Source of the DNA: Chitinophagales bacterium
GTDB taxonomy: Bacteria; Bacteroidota; Bacteroidia; Chitinophagales; Chitinophagaceae
Reading direction: 5' to 3'
Assembly: GCA_015654695.1 (NCBI GenBank)
Contig: JAATGJ010000094.1
Coordinates: 1-41,839, forward strand
DNA: 41,839 nucleotides
Shown here: piece after piece, positions 32,274 to 41,839 of the stretch
Position numbering within the stretch: the stretch's first letter is position 1
Layout: every line of letters starts with the position of its first letter
Position numbers and translations under genes: made by a program
The notes under the pieces: model-generated
Databases searched by the model: none
What the model saw: the letters and a program-made list of their open reading frames with translations, nothing else
Told to the model about the DNA's origin: nothing

Positions 32274-34001
32274 TTATCCATTCATACTTGCGAGGAATTC
32301 TTCATTACTCTTGGTTCCTTTCATACGGTTTTGCAGTTCCCGCATCGCTTCTTCGGTATTCATATCGGTGAGGAAAACACGAAGAAGGTTCATCCGCTGC
32401 AACACCTCCCTGTCAAGAAGCAGATCATCCCTTCTAGTTGAGGAAGAAACAAGATCAATAGCGGGGTAAACACGCCTGTTGGCTAATCTCCTGTCTAATT
32501 GCAGTTCCATGTTACCGGTACCTTTGAATTCTTCAAAGATCACTTCATCCATTTTACTTCCTGTATCAACCAGGGCTGTCGCTATTATCGTCAGAGAACC
32601 GCCAAACTCAATCTTCCTGGCAGCACCAAAAAATTGTTTGGGCTTTTGCATCGCATTGGCTTCCACACCGCCGGATAATACTTTACCTGATGCGGGAGCC
32701 ACCGTATTATGGGCTCTTGCCAAACGGGTGATCGAATCAAGCAGTATCACTACATCATGCCCGCACTCTACCAAACGTTTTGCTTTTTGCAAAGCCATAG
32801 TAGATACTTTAACGTGCTTTTCCGCCGGCTCATCAAATGTAGATGCTATCACTTCGCCTTTTATACTGCGCTCCATATCTGTTACCTCTTCAGGTCTTTC
32901 ATCCACAAGTACTACCATCAGGTAACATTCAGGGTGATTAGCTGCAATAGCATTGGCCACTGCTTTTAATAGCATTGTTTTACCGGTTTTCGGCTGCGCC
33001 ACAATCAAACCACGCTGACCTTTACCTATTGGTGTAAAAAGATCCATGATACGTGTGGAATAATCACCCGGTGTAGTAAACAGGTTTAATTTTTCAAAGG
33101 GGAATAACGGAGTGAGATAATCAAATGGTACACGGTCACGGACTTCATCCGGTTTTTTACCATTGATCGTATCCACTTTTAATAATGCAAAATATTTTTC
33201 ACCTTCTTTAGGAGGACGCACAGCGCCATGTACAGTATCGCCTGTTTTTAATCCAAACAATTTTATTTGTGAAGGAGAAACATATACATCATCAGGAGAA
33301 GATAAATAGTTGTAATCAGATGAACGGAGGAAACCATAGCCATCGGGCATCATTTCCAGTACACCTTCTGATAATATCACACCATCAAACTCAATATTAA
33401 AATACTGTTCACGGCGGGAAGGATATACTTTATTCTGCCCGGAATTCTGGTCGGAAGAATTTGTGGAGTCACCGTTGCCGGATTTGTTTTCGTTCTCGTT
33501 ATCATTTTCGTTCTCTCTATCGTTCTCATTGTCGTTCTCATTGTCGTTCTCTTCATTCCCGTTTTCCTCATTCTGATCACGGCTTTGATCTGAAACATTT
33601 CCATCCTCTTCTTCAGGCTGTGCATGCACTTCTTCCACCTGCTCCATCATCTCCTTTTCATCAGCTTTTTTACTACGAACTTTTTTTACCGGTGCTGCCT
33701 TTTCTTCTTTCTTAACAGGCATAATAACAACGGGCTTTTTTATAGATTTTTTATCCTCGCCGCTGTCTTCCACTACGGCTTCTTCGGTAGAGATGCCGGT
33801 TGAAGCTTTAATAATCCGTTTGCGTTTCCCTTTCTCTTCAGCAGGGGCGGCGCCCTTGGACCCGGCGATAGCCTGGCCATCAAGAATCTTATAAACAAGT
33901 CCCTGCTTGTCTAATTTTTTTGCGTTGGGAATTTTAAGCTGCTCGGCTATGTCCAGCAGTTCAGGAACGAGCATTTCGTTCAGTTGCAGAATATCATACA
34001 T
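32274..34001 (-). CDS. rho: Transcription termination factor Rho with a long disordered insert
   Basis: Rho is the hexameric RNA helicase that ends transcription. The 575-residue product has the N-terminal helical Rho_N domain (1-45) and a disordered insert (about 45-195). The RNA-binding cold-shock-like domain follows ([15 protein letters not shown]). Then comes the ATPase core with Walker [14 protein letters not shown], Walker [15 protein letters not shown], the Q-loop region [13 protein letters not shown] and the R-loop region near the C-terminus. The insert is acidic and Asn/Glu/Asp rich, partly from a repeated N-E-N-D unit. Such inserts are known from Bacteroidota Rho and in one Bacteroides case promote condensate formation. 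The core is complete. A terminator follows the gene. Confidence 0.97.
   Translation of the reverse strand: MYDILQLNEMLVPELLDIAEQLKIPNAKKLDKQGLVYKILDGQAIAGSKGAAPAEEKGKRKRIIKASTGISTEEAVVEDSGEDKKSIKKPVVIMPVKKEEKAAPVKKVRSKKADEKEMMEQVEEVHAQPEEEDGNVSDQSRDQNEENGNEENDNENDNENDRENENDNENENKSGNGDSTNSSDQNSGQNKVYPSRREQYFNIEFDGVILSEGVLEMMPDGYGFLRSSDYNYLSSPDDVYVSPSQIKLFGLKTGDTVHGAVRPPKEGEKYFALLKVDTINGKKPDEVRDRVPFDYLTPLFPFEKLNLFTTPGDYSTRIMDLFTPIGKGQRGLIVAQPKTGKTMLLKAVANAIAANHPECYLMVVLVDERPEEVTDMERSIKGEVIASTFDEPAEKHVKVSTMALQKAKRLVECGHDVVILLDSITRLARAHNTVAPASGKVLSGGVEANAMQKPKQFFGAARKIEFGGSLTIIATALVDTGSKMDEVIFEEFKGTGNMELQLDRRLANRRVYPAIDLVSSSTRRDDLLLDREVLQRMNLLRVFLTDMNTEEAMRELQNRMKGTKSNEEFLASMNG
33490..33580 (-). 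repeat. Short tandem repeats encoding the Asn/Glu/Asp tract of Rho
   Basis: The 12-nt unit CGTTCTCATTGT occurs twice in direct tandem (33521-33532 and 33533-33544) with degenerate copies on both sides. All units keep the frame. The tract encodes N-E-N-D-type repeats in the disordered insert of Rho. Confidence 0.7.
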
Positions 34002-34512
34002 ACAAAAAGCTTGAATTTTAACACAGTACCCTGATCACTGGTCTGAAAAATTGTAAAAAGTTGAGTTTATGTAAAAGGAATTGATAAAAAACAGATGAGC
34101 CAACTAAGAGAGTATCGAACTAATCAGCCTTTTCTCCAATGCAATGTTACGGCCTTTTTGGTAAAAACAAAAATTTTTGGCCTGATCACCAAAGTTTTAA
34201 CGGGGGTAAGTGGGAAAAGCAGAAGTATTTGTCCGGCTTTTAGGGGTATTGATTAGCTTTTTTACAGGGCTATCCCAAATCCATGAAATTAATCCAGGAC
34301 ATGGTTAATAGGAATTACTTACGGGATAGCTCCGCCTTCATTTTGTAGAGTGATAACTACAAGGGTTGCTGAAAATCTATTACTAAAGAACAATGCCCTG
34401 CTCTATTTTTTTTCCCTGGTTACGTCAGTTACTTTGATAATGAAAAGTGAAAACGAAAATACCTGTATGAAAACAAACCATCATCTGAATCCATCCTATT
34501 AAAAACAATTTT
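34002..34512. other. 511-nt gap between rho and a divergent small gene
   Basis: No gene was found. It should hold the rho promoter and leader (right end of the minus-strand gene). Small inverted repeats include CTATCCC (34270-34276) with GGGATAG (34323-34329), enclosing CCATG/CATGG. A second pair, TTGTAG/CTACAA, lies near 34343-34363. A single CTAAGAG lies near 34103. It may include a regulatory RNA, but nothing diagnostic is seen. Confidence 0.35.
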
Positions 34513-34932
34513 ATGAAAAATGAATCTACGCAAAACCAGTTAACGCTGCAGGCAATGGTAAACCGCATTTCAGTCAATTCGTTATCGGCAGTTGCGGAAA
34601 AACATAGTTTTATTGTAAACGATATACCTCCGGGCATACAGGTAAGTGCAGATGAACACATGGTGGCATCGGTATTTGGCAGCTTGTTAAACACGATTAT
34701 CAGTCATACTGAAAATTGTTGTATCCGCATTTCAGCAAAACTCTTTGGAAAAGAAGTTTTAATCAATTTAAAAGAAAGCTACCAGGTAAACGTCCGTGCT
34801 TTCGCTGGCAGTCTGAGGGAAATAAAACAATTAGCCGAAAAGATCGGGGGTACCGTTACCATTACCAGTGACCGTACAAGGGAAACCAACATTTTTTTCA
34901 GTTTTGCCAACAATCTTTCTATAGCAGCATGA
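34513..34932 (+). CDS. Stand-alone degenerate HATPase-fold protein
   Basis: This 139-residue protein looks like the ATP-binding half of a histidine kinase without its dimerisation domain. SVNSLSAVAEKHSFIVNDIP, VSADEHMVASVFGSLLNTIISHTENCCIRIS and LREIKQLAEKIGGTVTITSDRTRETNIFFSF follow the order of a HATPase domain. However, the N-box Asn-Ala-x-Lys pattern is replaced by NTIISHTE, and the usual DxGxG stretch is missing (INLKESYQVN). ATP binding is therefore doubtful. It may be a regulatory relic or a partner of another kinase. A weak promoter-like TACTTTG lies about 80 nt upstream. Remote-homology call, so moderate confidence. Confidence 0.6.
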   Translation: MKNESTQNQLTLQAMVNRISVNSLSAVAEKHSFIVNDIPPGIQVSADEHMVASVFGSLLNTIISHTENCCIRISAKLFGKEVLINLKESYQVNVRAFAGSLREIKQLAEKIGGTVTITSDRTRETNIFFSFANNLSIAA

Positions 34933-35106
34933 TCATTCTACTTATACAAATACACGGTCAACAAATGGTTTATTATTTCAAATATTCCATCTTGAAAATA
35001 AGAACTGTGCTATACAGCCAGTTTTGACCGTAAAAATTAAGCATCCCGGGCTACCACTTTACTTATACCCTTTCATGGCTTTCTGAAATGAATCCTTTTC
35101 CTGCGT

Positions 35107-35114
35107 TATCTTTG
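35107..35114 (+). promoter_or_regulatory. -7 promoter box of asnS
   Basis: A perfect TATCTTTG lies 20 nt before the asnS ATG at 35135. Confidence 0.55.
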
Positions 35115-35134
35115 CCGTCCTTAAATTTCAAAGG

Positions 35135-36586
35135 ATGTTCAACAAAAGGATAAAGATCAAAGAACTCCTGGCGCAGGAGCCAACAGGCCAGGAAGTAACA
35201 GTAATGGGATGGGTACGCACCTTTCGCAATAACCAGTTCATAGCGCTGAATGATGGTTCTACCAATAATAACCTGCAGGTAGTGGCCGGGCTGGGAAAGT
35301 TTGATGATGAATTACTCAAAAGAATCACCACATCCGCTTCATTGAAAGTAACGGGCGCCATTGTTCCGTCGCTGGGTAAGGGACAAAAAATGGATATGAA
35401 TGCAACAAGCATTGAAATACTTGGCGATAGTGATGCGGAAAAATATCCCTTGCAACCCAAAAAACACAGCCTTGAATTTTTAAGGGAGATCGCTCACCTG
35501 CGTTTTCGCACCAATACATTTGGTTCTGTATTCCGTGTCCGCCATTCATTAGCCTTCGCTATTCATAAATTCTTTAACGATAAAGGATTCGTTTATATGC
35601 ATACGCCGATCATCACGGCCAGTGATGCGGAAGGCGCAGGTGAAATGTTCCGGGTAACTACATTACCATTTGATGAGAAAAATGAAAAGACGCCCCGTAA
35701 TGAAGATGGTTCGATAAATTTCAAAGAAGATTTTTTCGGACGCGCTACCAACCTAACGGTAAGCGGACAATTAGAAGGAGAACTCGGAGCCACCGCATTT
35801 GGCGAGATCTATACATTTGGTCCAACTTTCCGTGCGGAAAATAGTAATACGGCAAGACATCTCGCTGAATTCTGGATGATAGAACCAGAAATGGCTTTTT
35901 GCGACCTGGAAGACAATGCCAACCTTGCGGAAGAGTTTATCAAATACCTGATTCAGTATGCTATGAACAACAACCGGGAAGACCTGGAGTTCCTTGCCCA
36001 ACGCCTGTCCGATGAAGAAAAACAATTGCCCCAGGATAAGAGAAGTGAAATGGGATTGATGGAAAAACTGGAGTTTGTGCTTACTAATAATTTTGAACGC
36101 CTTACTTACACAGAAGCAATTGATATTTTAAAAGAGAGTAATCATAATAAGAAAAAGAAATTTCAATACGAGATCACTGGCTGGGGAATGGACCTGCAAA
36201 GTGAACATGAAAGATTCCTGGTAGAAAAGCACTTTAAGAAGCCGGTCATTCTTACCAATTATCCCGCAGCTATCAAATCGTTTTACATGCGCCTGAATGA
36301 AGACGGTAAAACAGTTGCTGCCATGGATATCCTCGCACCGGGTATTGGTGAAATAGTGGGTGGCTCGCAAAGAGAAGAAAGATTGGATAAACTGGAAGAC
36401 AGGATGAAAGAGATGAATATTCCCGCAGAAGAACTATGGTGGTATATGGACACAAGAAGATTTGGCACCGTACCACACGCAGGATTTGGGTTAGGTTTTG
36501 AAAGAATGGTGCAGTTTGTTACCGGTATGACAAATATCCGTGATGTGATAGCGTTTCCGAGAACGCCGAAAAGTGCAGAGTTTTAA
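35135..36586 (+). CDS. asnS: Asparagine--tRNA ligase
   Basis: AsnS charges tRNA-Asn with asparagine. The 483-residue class IIb synthetase has an N-terminal OB-fold anticodon domain ([20 protein letters not shown]) and the catalytic domain. Motif 1 lies around [20 protein letters not shown], motif 2 is [20 protein letters not shown], and motif 3 is [15 protein letters not shown]. The MIEPEMAF segment next to motif 2 is typical of AsnRS rather than AspRS. Length is normal. Own promoter box upstream and a strong terminator downstream make it a single-gene unit. Confidence 0.97.
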   Translation: MFNKRIKIKELLAQEPTGQEVTVMGWVRTFRNNQFIALNDGSTNNNLQVVAGLGKFDDELLKRITTSASLKVTGAIVPSLGKGQKMDMNATSIEILGDSDAEKYPLQPKKHSLEFLREIAHLRFRTNTFGSVFRVRHSLAFAIHKFFNDKGFVYMHTPIITASDAEGAGEMFRVTTLPFDEKNEKTPRNEDGSINFKEDFFGRATNLTVSGQLEGELGATAFGEIYTFGPTFRAENSNTARHLAEFWMIEPEMAFCDLEDNANLAEEFIKYLIQYAMNNNREDLEFLAQRLSDEEKQLPQDKRSEMGLMEKLEFVLTNNFERLTYTEAIDILKESNHNKKKKFQYEITGWGMDLQSEHERFLVEKHFKKPVILTNYPAAIKSFYMRLNEDGKTVAAMDILAPGIGEIVGGSQREERLDKLEDRMKEMNIPAEELWWYMDTRRFGTVPHAGFGLGFERMVQFVTGMTNIRDVIAFPRTPKSAEF

Positions 36587-36608
36587 ACTAACAGATTTTT
36601 AATAGAGT

Positions 36609-36640
36609 AAAAGAGGCGCAGCTATGCGCCTCTTTTCTTT
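36609..36640 (+). terminator. Rho-independent terminator of asnS
   Basis: AAAAGAGGCGCA (36609-36620) and TGCGCCTCTTTT (36625-36636) form a perfect 12-bp stem with a 4-nt loop, followed by a T-rich tail. It starts 23 nt after the asnS stop. Confidence 0.85.
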
Positions 36641-36715
36641 TACTACCCTGTACCGGGTATTGCTGTGGTATTACAATGACTTACCTTGTATCAACCATTC
36701 CGCAAAAATTCTTTC

Positions 36716-39700
36716 ATGAAAAGTATTCTCATTTTTTTATCTCTTCTTTCCTTTTCTTTTAGCTCAGTTGCCCAAACGCAGGAAGAATTATACACGCTAT
36801 TAACTGATCTATATACTGCCCGTCAATTTAAAGAGGCGGTACTTGTAGCAGAAAAACTGATCGCGATCACCAGTAAAAAGGGAGATAACCATCCGGATCA
36901 TAAAGAAAGCCTTGTCAGCCTGGCTATGATATATATTGAGATGCAGGAATACGCCAAAGCGGAGACTGCCTGCCTGAAGCTGGTTGAAATAAACAGGAGT
37001 TACTATGGAGAAACAACGGATGAATACCTGCAAAGCCTGGGAGTACTCGGAATTATATATGAAAGAAAAGAGGATTTAAATAAAGCTGAGACAGTTTATA
37101 AAAAAATAGCTGACACACGCAGCGGGCTATCAGGCGTATCCAGCATGGAGTACGCCATTGCCGTAGACCATCTTGCTGATCTGTATGCAAAAAAAGAAAA
37201 TTACACAACAGCAGAGCCATTATATCGGCGATCGCTGGAAATAAAAACTAAACATGTCGGCGACAAACATCTTTCCTATGGAAAAACAGCCAACAGCCTG
37301 GCAAAACTATATGAGGTCACTGGTCGGTATGATAAAGCTGGTCCATTATATAGTAAAGCGATGGCAGTCTTCAAATTTCAGCTGGGAGAAAAATCGGCAG
37401 AGTATGTCGGAAGTTTGTTCGCACTTGCCAGTATGTATAAAAATATCGGGCAATATACAAGCGCAAAATCTCAGTATATCCTTTTAACAGAACGGGATAA
37501 AGAATATTTAGACCAACGTAATTATTATTTTGCAGCAAACATCTATAGCCTGGCCGAAGTACATGAAAAGCTGGGAGAATATGCTGAAGCTGAATCGTTA
37601 TTTATCCGTGCAATGGATATTCGCAGGCGCTACGTCGGGGAAAACCATGTTGACTATGCAGCGAGCCTGAATGGTCTTGGAATGTTATATGACGCAATGG
37701 GCCAATATCAAAAAGCCGAACCCTTATTGATTCAGGCAAGTGAAATAGCTAAGAAGGTGGAAGGAGAAACACATATCAACTACGCTATATGTCTTGATAA
37801 CCTGGCCAGGTTATACGTTAATATGGGCCTGTACAATAAAGCTGAGGCATTGCATATACATGCACAGAAAATCAAAAAAGTTACTACGGGACAGAACAGT
37901 CTTTCTTATGCTATTACACTGGACAACATGGCCCGGTTATATAATACCATGGGACAGTATGATAAAGCGGAAGCCTTATACCTGCAGTCAAAAGAGATCA
38001 TAAAAAAAGTGCAGGGAGAAAATCATCCGGACTATGCTACGAGCCTCAACAACCTTGGAATATTGTACCAGGAAATGAGTCAGTATGAAAAAGCTGAAAA
38101 TCTGTTTATCCAGTCAAATGAAATCAGAAAGAAAGCATTAGGAGAAAACCACCCGGACTATGCGAACAGCCTGAATAATATTGGGAAGTTTTACCATGAC
38201 ATAGGCCAATATACAAAAGCTGAACAGCTATTCTATCAGGCAATTACGATATTAGAAAAAATACAGCCCGAAAATGCCGGATATGCGGTAAGCTTGTCAA
38301 ACCTGGCAAGATTATATGGCAGCATTGGACAATATGAAAAATCAGAAGGCCTCTACTTACAGGCAAAAGAAATACTGGTAAAAGTTGCAGGAGACAAGCA
38401 CCCGGATTATGCCAAAGCCCTGGACAATCTGGCCGCATTATATCTATACATGGGACAATATGAAAAGGCCGGCCCGTTACAGATTCAGGCAATAGAAATC
38501 TGGAGAAAAGCGCTGGGGGATCTGCATCCTTCTTATGCTGCCAGTTTAAGCAACCTGGCTTTTTCTTATTTAAGTATGGGGCAATATGAAAAGGCCGAAC
38601 TCATGTACTTACAGGTAAGAGAAACTATGAAGAAAATGTTAGGAGAGTCCCACCCGGATTATGCGAACAGCCTTAACAATCTGGCCTTTTTGTACTTAAA
38701 TATGGGACAATATGAAAAATCCATACCGCTGTATATTCAGTCAACTGAAATAATAAAAAAAGTATTAGGAGAAACCAATCCGGCCTATTCCGACGGGCTG
38801 GTGAACCTGGCATTATCTTATCAAAATGCAGGTGAACCTGAAAAAGCGGAAAAACTCATTCTTCAAAACAGCCACATAGAATTAAACAACCTGTATAAGA
38901 ATTTTACTATTCTTTCTGAAAAAGAGAAAGGGAACTATCTGTCTAATAAAGTTTTCTTGCTGACGGCGAATAACAGCTTTCTATATAATTACAAAAAAGC
39001 CTCCCCTTCCATTTTGCAAAACAACTTCAACCAACAACTTGTTTTCAAATCACTCGTACTTTCCGATACGAGGGATGTGCTTTTGTCTGTTCAGCAAAGC
39101 ACTGACACAACGGTACAGCGATTGCTGAAAAACTGGCAAACCAATAAAACGCTGCTGGCCAAACAATATGCTATACCTATTGCTAACAGAAGACCGGATT
39201 TAAAACAAATAGAAGTCAAGGCCGAAAACCTGGAAAAAGAACTTACCCGCACATCATCTGCATTTCGTAAACAACAGAATACCGTACATATTTCATTACA
39301 CGATGTCCGGAAAAATATGAAGCCGGATGAAGTAGCAATAGAATTCGTCAGCTTTCATTTATATAATAAAAAATGGACCGACAGTACTGTATACGCAGCT
39401 TACTTATTGAACAAAACGGATTCACTCCCTGTTTTCATTCCTCTCTGCGAAGAAAAGCAATTGACAAGAATACTCTCTCCCAAATTTGTTTCAAATGAAA
39501 GTATCAAGGCTTTATACCGGAGTGAAATTGCCGGGGAAGAAGAACAAAAAATAGAACTGGGTGACAGCTTATATGCATTAATATGGAAACCGCTTCTTCC
39601 TTATTTAAAAGATATAAAGAAAATTGATTACTCTCCTGCCGGTTTATTGTACAAAGTGGCTTTCCATGCTTTACCCACAGGGGATAGCCAATTGCTGCTG

Positions 39701-40507
39701 GATAAATATGAACTACGCCAGTACACAAGCCTGAGAAGAATAACAGAAGATACCGTTCAAACCATTAATGAAAAAAACATCGTTCTGTTTGGCGATTGTG
39801 CCTTTACTATGGATAGTACTTCCACTGCTCCTGTTGCTGGCAGGGTTGCCGCATGGAAAAATCTTCCCGGTACGGCCCGGGAGATAAAAGGCATACAGGC
39901 ATTGTTTGATAAAAATAAAATAAAGACCGCATCCTATTTGCAACAGGCTGCATCGGAAGAAAACCTGAAATCATTGAGTGGAAACTCCCCCGCTATTCTT
40001 CACCTCGCTACGCACGGTTTCTTTTTACCCGATCCCGAAAAAAAGAAAAAAGAAGGACCTTTAAAAACTGATGTAAATGTATTCGCATCAGCGGATGATC
40101 CATTATTGCGTAGTGGTATAGTATTGGCTGGTGCCAATAGTACCTGGAATGGTCAATCCTCCATACCGGGAAGAGAAGACGGGATCGTCACCGCTTATGA
40201 AATATCACAACTTGATCTGGGGAAAACAAACCTGGTGGTATTAAGCGCTTGTGAAACTGCATTAGGAGATATCAAAGGAAATGAAGGTGTGTTTGGCTTA
40301 CAGCGTGCATTCAAATTAGCGGGTGTAAAAAATATGTTGTTGAGTTTATGGCGTGTACCTGATGCGGAAACGGCGGAATTAATGACAGTTTTTTACAATT
40401 ACTATATCGGGGGTAAAACAGTAAGAGAAGCTTTTAATGCCGCACAAAAAGACATGCGTGCTAAATACAAGCCTTACTACTGGGCGGCTTTTGTGCTGAT
40501 TGAATGA
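36716..40507 (+). CDS. Exported TPR-CHAT protein (caspase-like protease domain)
   Basis: This 1263-residue protein has a signal peptide (MKSILIFLSLLSFSFSSVAQ). About 16 TPR-like units of 42 residues (roughly 40-720) follow, with consensus H-P-D-Y-A-x-S-L-N-N-L-A-x-L-Y and G-Q-Y-E-K-A-E. A helical linker leads to a C-terminal CHAT domain from about residue 890. The CHAT dyad is visible: His1100 in HLATHGFF and Cys1179 in VVLSACETALGD, with the LSLWRVPDAETAELM and YYWAAFVLIE parts typical of the family. CHAT proteases are caspase/separase relatives; cleavage targets are unknown here. The signal peptide puts the protease outside the cytoplasm. Start at 36716 gives the signal peptide directly. 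TTG-N19-TACCTTG upstream (36660-36688) is a plausible promoter. A second TPR gene follows after 61 nt. Confidence 0.9.
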   Translation: MKSILIFLSLLSFSFSSVAQTQEELYTLLTDLYTARQFKEAVLVAEKLIAITSKKGDNHPDHKESLVSLAMIYIEMQEYAKAETACLKLVEINRSYYGETTDEYLQSLGVLGIIYERKEDLNKAETVYKKIADTRSGLSGVSSMEYAIAVDHLADLYAKKENYTTAEPLYRRSLEIKTKHVGDKHLSYGKTANSLAKLYEVTGRYDKAGPLYSKAMAVFKFQLGEKSAEYVGSLFALASMYKNIGQYTSAKSQYILLTERDKEYLDQRNYYFAANIYSLAEVHEKLGEYAEAESLFIRAMDIRRRYVGENHVDYAASLNGLGMLYDAMGQYQKAEPLLIQASEIAKKVEGETHINYAICLDNLARLYVNMGLYNKAEALHIHAQKIKKVTTGQNSLSYAITLDNMARLYNTMGQYDKAEALYLQSKEIIKKVQGENHPDYATSLNNLGILYQEMSQYEKAENLFIQSNEIRKKALGENHPDYANSLNNIGKFYHDIGQYTKAEQLFYQAITILEKIQPENAGYAVSLSNLARLYGSIGQYEKSEGLYLQAKEILVKVAGDKHPDYAKALDNLAALYLYMGQYEKAGPLQIQAIEIWRKALGDLHPSYAASLSNLAFSYLSMGQYEKAELMYLQVRETMKKMLGESHPDYANSLNNLAFLYLNMGQYEKSIPLYIQSTEIIKKVLGETNPAYSDGLVNLALSYQNAGEPEKAEKLILQNSHIELNNLYKNFTILSEKEKGNYLSNKVFLLTANNSFLYNYKKASPSILQNNFNQQLVFKSLVLSDTRDVLLSVQQSTDTTVQRLLKNWQTNKTLLAKQYAIPIANRRPDLKQIEVKAENLEKELTRTSSAFRKQQNTVHISLHDVRKNMKPDEVAIEFVSFHLYNKKWTDSTVYAAYLLNKTDSLPVFIPLCEEKQLTRILSPKFVSNESIKALYRSEIAGEEEQKIELGDSLYALIWKPLLPYLKDIKKIDYSPAGLLYKVAFHALPTGDSQLLLDKYELRQYTSLRRITEDTVQTINEKNIVLFGDCAFTMDSTSTAPVAGRVAAWKNLPGTAREIKGIQALFDKNKIKTASYLQQAASEENLKSLSGNSPAILHLATHGFFLPDPEKKKKEGPLKTDVNVFASADDPLLRSGIVLAGANSTWNGQSSIPGREDGIVTAYEISQLDLGKTNLVVLSACETALGDIKGNEGVFGLQRAFKLAGVKNMLLSLWRVPDAETAELMTVFYNYYIGGKTVREAFNAAQKDMRAKYKPYYWAAFVLIE

Positions 40508-40568
40508 GTAAGGCCAGCGGCTTCCTGAAGATTGCTTATATTTAAATAAGACTACTTTCTTTTCGGCT

Positions 40569-41839
40569 ATGAAACTTGTTTCGCTTTTTTTTATATCGTT
40601 AATTTTTCCTGTTGCCCTGCATGCACAGAGCTGGAATCAATTAAATACGCAATTTATAGAGCTCTGGAATAACGAAGACTTTGATAAAGCCATAACTGTA
40701 GGTGAAAAAGCAAAACTGGCGGCAAAAAAAGAATTTGGAGCCGCGCATCAAACCTACGCTCTCAGTTTGTATAACCTGGCCACCGCTTACTTAGAAACGG
40801 GTGAATATAAAAAAGCAGAACCGCTTTTTATCCAGGCAAAAGCGATCCAGCAAAAAACACCGGGTGAGAAACATCCTGATTATGCTGCTACTCTCAACGA
40901 CCTCGCCAGGCTATATACAGAAACGAAACAATATGCCAAAGCAGAGCCGCTTTATTTACAAGCCAAACAAATAAGAGGGGCGGCTCTTGGTGAAAACCAT
41001 CCTGACTATAGTACCACGCTCAATGACCTGGCAACACTCTATGTTGAAATGAAACAGTACATCAAAGCTGAATCCCTTTATTTACTGTCTAAACAAATAA
41101 CTGAAAAAACAACAGGTGTTTCCGATCCGGAATATATAACCACTATCAGCAACCTGGCCTTACTGTATGAAGACATGAACATGTATGAAAAGGCCGAACC
41201 TCTTTATATAGAAGCTAATAAATTTTACCAGCAACACCCGGGAGAAAACGATGCGGACTATGATGCTTCTTTAGACGGTTTGGCTTCGCTGTATGATAAA
41301 ATGGGGCAATATGCCAAAGCAGAAGAGTATTACCTGTTATCTGCGGCAATCAATAAAAAGCAAGCCGGTGAAATAAGTGCGGCCTATGCAAAAGTGATTA
41401 ACAGGCTTGCATTAATTTATACGGCTATGGCGGAATACGATAAAGCCGAACAACTTTATTTACAAGTTGCGGCCATCCGTAAAACGGTTTTGGGCGACGG
41501 CCATCCGGACTATGGTACTGCACTGAATAACCTGGCTTCACATTATTTGGATCTGGGGCTGTATGAAAAAGCAGAATCATATTATTTACAGGCGATAGAC
41601 ATCGCAGGGCAAAACCCGGATAAAAGCAATACCGACTATCTCAGTTTTGTAAATAATGTGGCAATGCTTTATATGAAAAAAGGAAAGTATGACATGGCAG
41701 AGCCCCTGTTGATAAAATTAAAAGAGGCTAAAAAAAATGTATTTGGCGAAAACCACCCCTCTTACGCTGTTTCACTAAGCAACCTCGCTACTGTATACTT
41801 TACTACCGGCCGATATGAGAAAATGATCCCTCTTTATAC
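40569..41839 (+). CDS. Exported TPR protein, partial, probably a second TPR-CHAT paralogue
   Basis: The frame is open from the ATG at 40569 to the end of the window (423 codons seen, no stop). It begins with a signal peptide (MKLVSLFFISLIFPVALHAQ). Nine TPR-like units of the same 42-residue class as the upstream gene follow (GENHPDYSTTLNDLATLY, GQYAKAEEYYLLSAAI). The C-terminal part, where a CHAT domain would lie, is outside the window. A -7-like TATATTTA lies at 40537-40544. The two genes are likely a tandem duplication, although their units are not close copies of each other. Confidence 0.85.
   Translation, partial: MKLVSLFFISLIFPVALHAQSWNQLNTQFIELWNNEDFDKAITVGEKAKLAAKKEFGAAHQTYALSLYNLATAYLETGEYKKAEPLFIQAKAIQQKTPGEKHPDYAATLNDLARLYTETKQYAKAEPLYLQAKQIRGAALGENHPDYSTTLNDLATLYVEMKQYIKAESLYLLSKQITEKTTGVSDPEYITTISNLALLYEDMNMYEKAEPLYIEANKFYQQHPGENDADYDASLDGLASLYDKMGQYAKAEEYYLLSAAINKKQAGEISAAYAKVINRLALIYTAMAEYDKAEQLYLQVAAIRKTVLGDGHPDYGTALNNLASHYLDLGLYEKAESYYLQAIDIAGQNPDKSNTDYLSFVNNVAMLYMKKGKYDMAEPLLIKLKEAKKNVFGENHPSYAVSLSNLATVYFTTGRYEKMIPLY

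Noticed and set aside
37000-38900. Regularly spaced repeats resembling a CRISPR array
   Set aside because: The spacing is 126 bp, in frame, and encodes TPR units; there are no short identical repeats with unique spacers and no cas genes.
36716-40507. TPR-CHAT protein as part of a type III-E CRISPR (Craspase-like) system
   Set aside because: It has a signal peptide, and no gRAMP-like effector, cas1/cas2 or array is present in the window.

Overview
The window looks like a chromosomal segment of a Bacteroidota member, most likely family Chitinophagaceae. The lines of evidence are: moderate-to-low GC; many start sites preceded by the Bacteroidota -7 box TAnnTTTG; typical proteins of that phylum (long PurF-like amidotransferase, bacterial GH3 enzyme, Rho with a large disordered insert, DUF4369/DUF5106-type thioredoxin protein, exported TPR-CHAT proteins); and signal peptides ending in xAQ. 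The family assignment is an inference. No rRNA, tRNA, CRISPR array, prophage or classical insertion sequence was seen.

Layout. 1-373 is non-coding with a diverged direct repeat. 374-6521 is a minus-strand block: cysS, an EEP-family phosphatase/nuclease, two rhomboid proteases and an RlmD-type rRNA methyltransferase. 6638-10090 (+) has a thioredoxin-like protein split by a -1 frameshift at an A7 run and a SurA-like prolyl isomerase. metF (-) converges on these. 11262-14420 (+) has lptB, a GH3 enzyme and fabG. 14420-14943 is an inverted-repeat-bounded insert with a broken GxxExxY (PD-(D/E)XK-like) gene. 14939-18497 (-) has an AlkA-like glycosylase, an enoyl-CoA hydratase and paaZ. 18723-22491 has a lipoprotein, a DinB/DUF1569 protein, adk, msrB and an aminotransferase. 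22491-23108 is a second inverted-repeat-bounded broken GxxExxY gene. 23119-30476 has a penicillin-acylase-family hydrolase, two small genes, a MurG-like glycosyltransferase, an EamA transporter (apparently with a CTG start), a SixA phosphatase and a PurF-like protein. 30660-34001 (-) has a K/E/P-rich exported protein and rho. 34513-36586 (+) has a degenerate HATPase-fold protein and asnS. 36716-41839 (+) has two tandem exported TPR proteins; the first ends in a complete CHAT caspase-like domain and the second is cut by the window end.

Most genes are housekeeping: tRNA charging, rRNA modification, nucleotide and folate metabolism, fatty-acid synthesis, envelope biogenesis. Three things stand out. 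First, a set of short intergenic elements bounded by inverted repeats sits directly at stop codons; two of them carry decayed GxxExxY nuclease-like genes. Second, a tandem pair of secreted TPR/CHAT proteins has an intact His/Cys dyad in the first member. Third, several genes have a -7 promoter box only 3-6 nt before the start codon, implying leaderless mRNAs.
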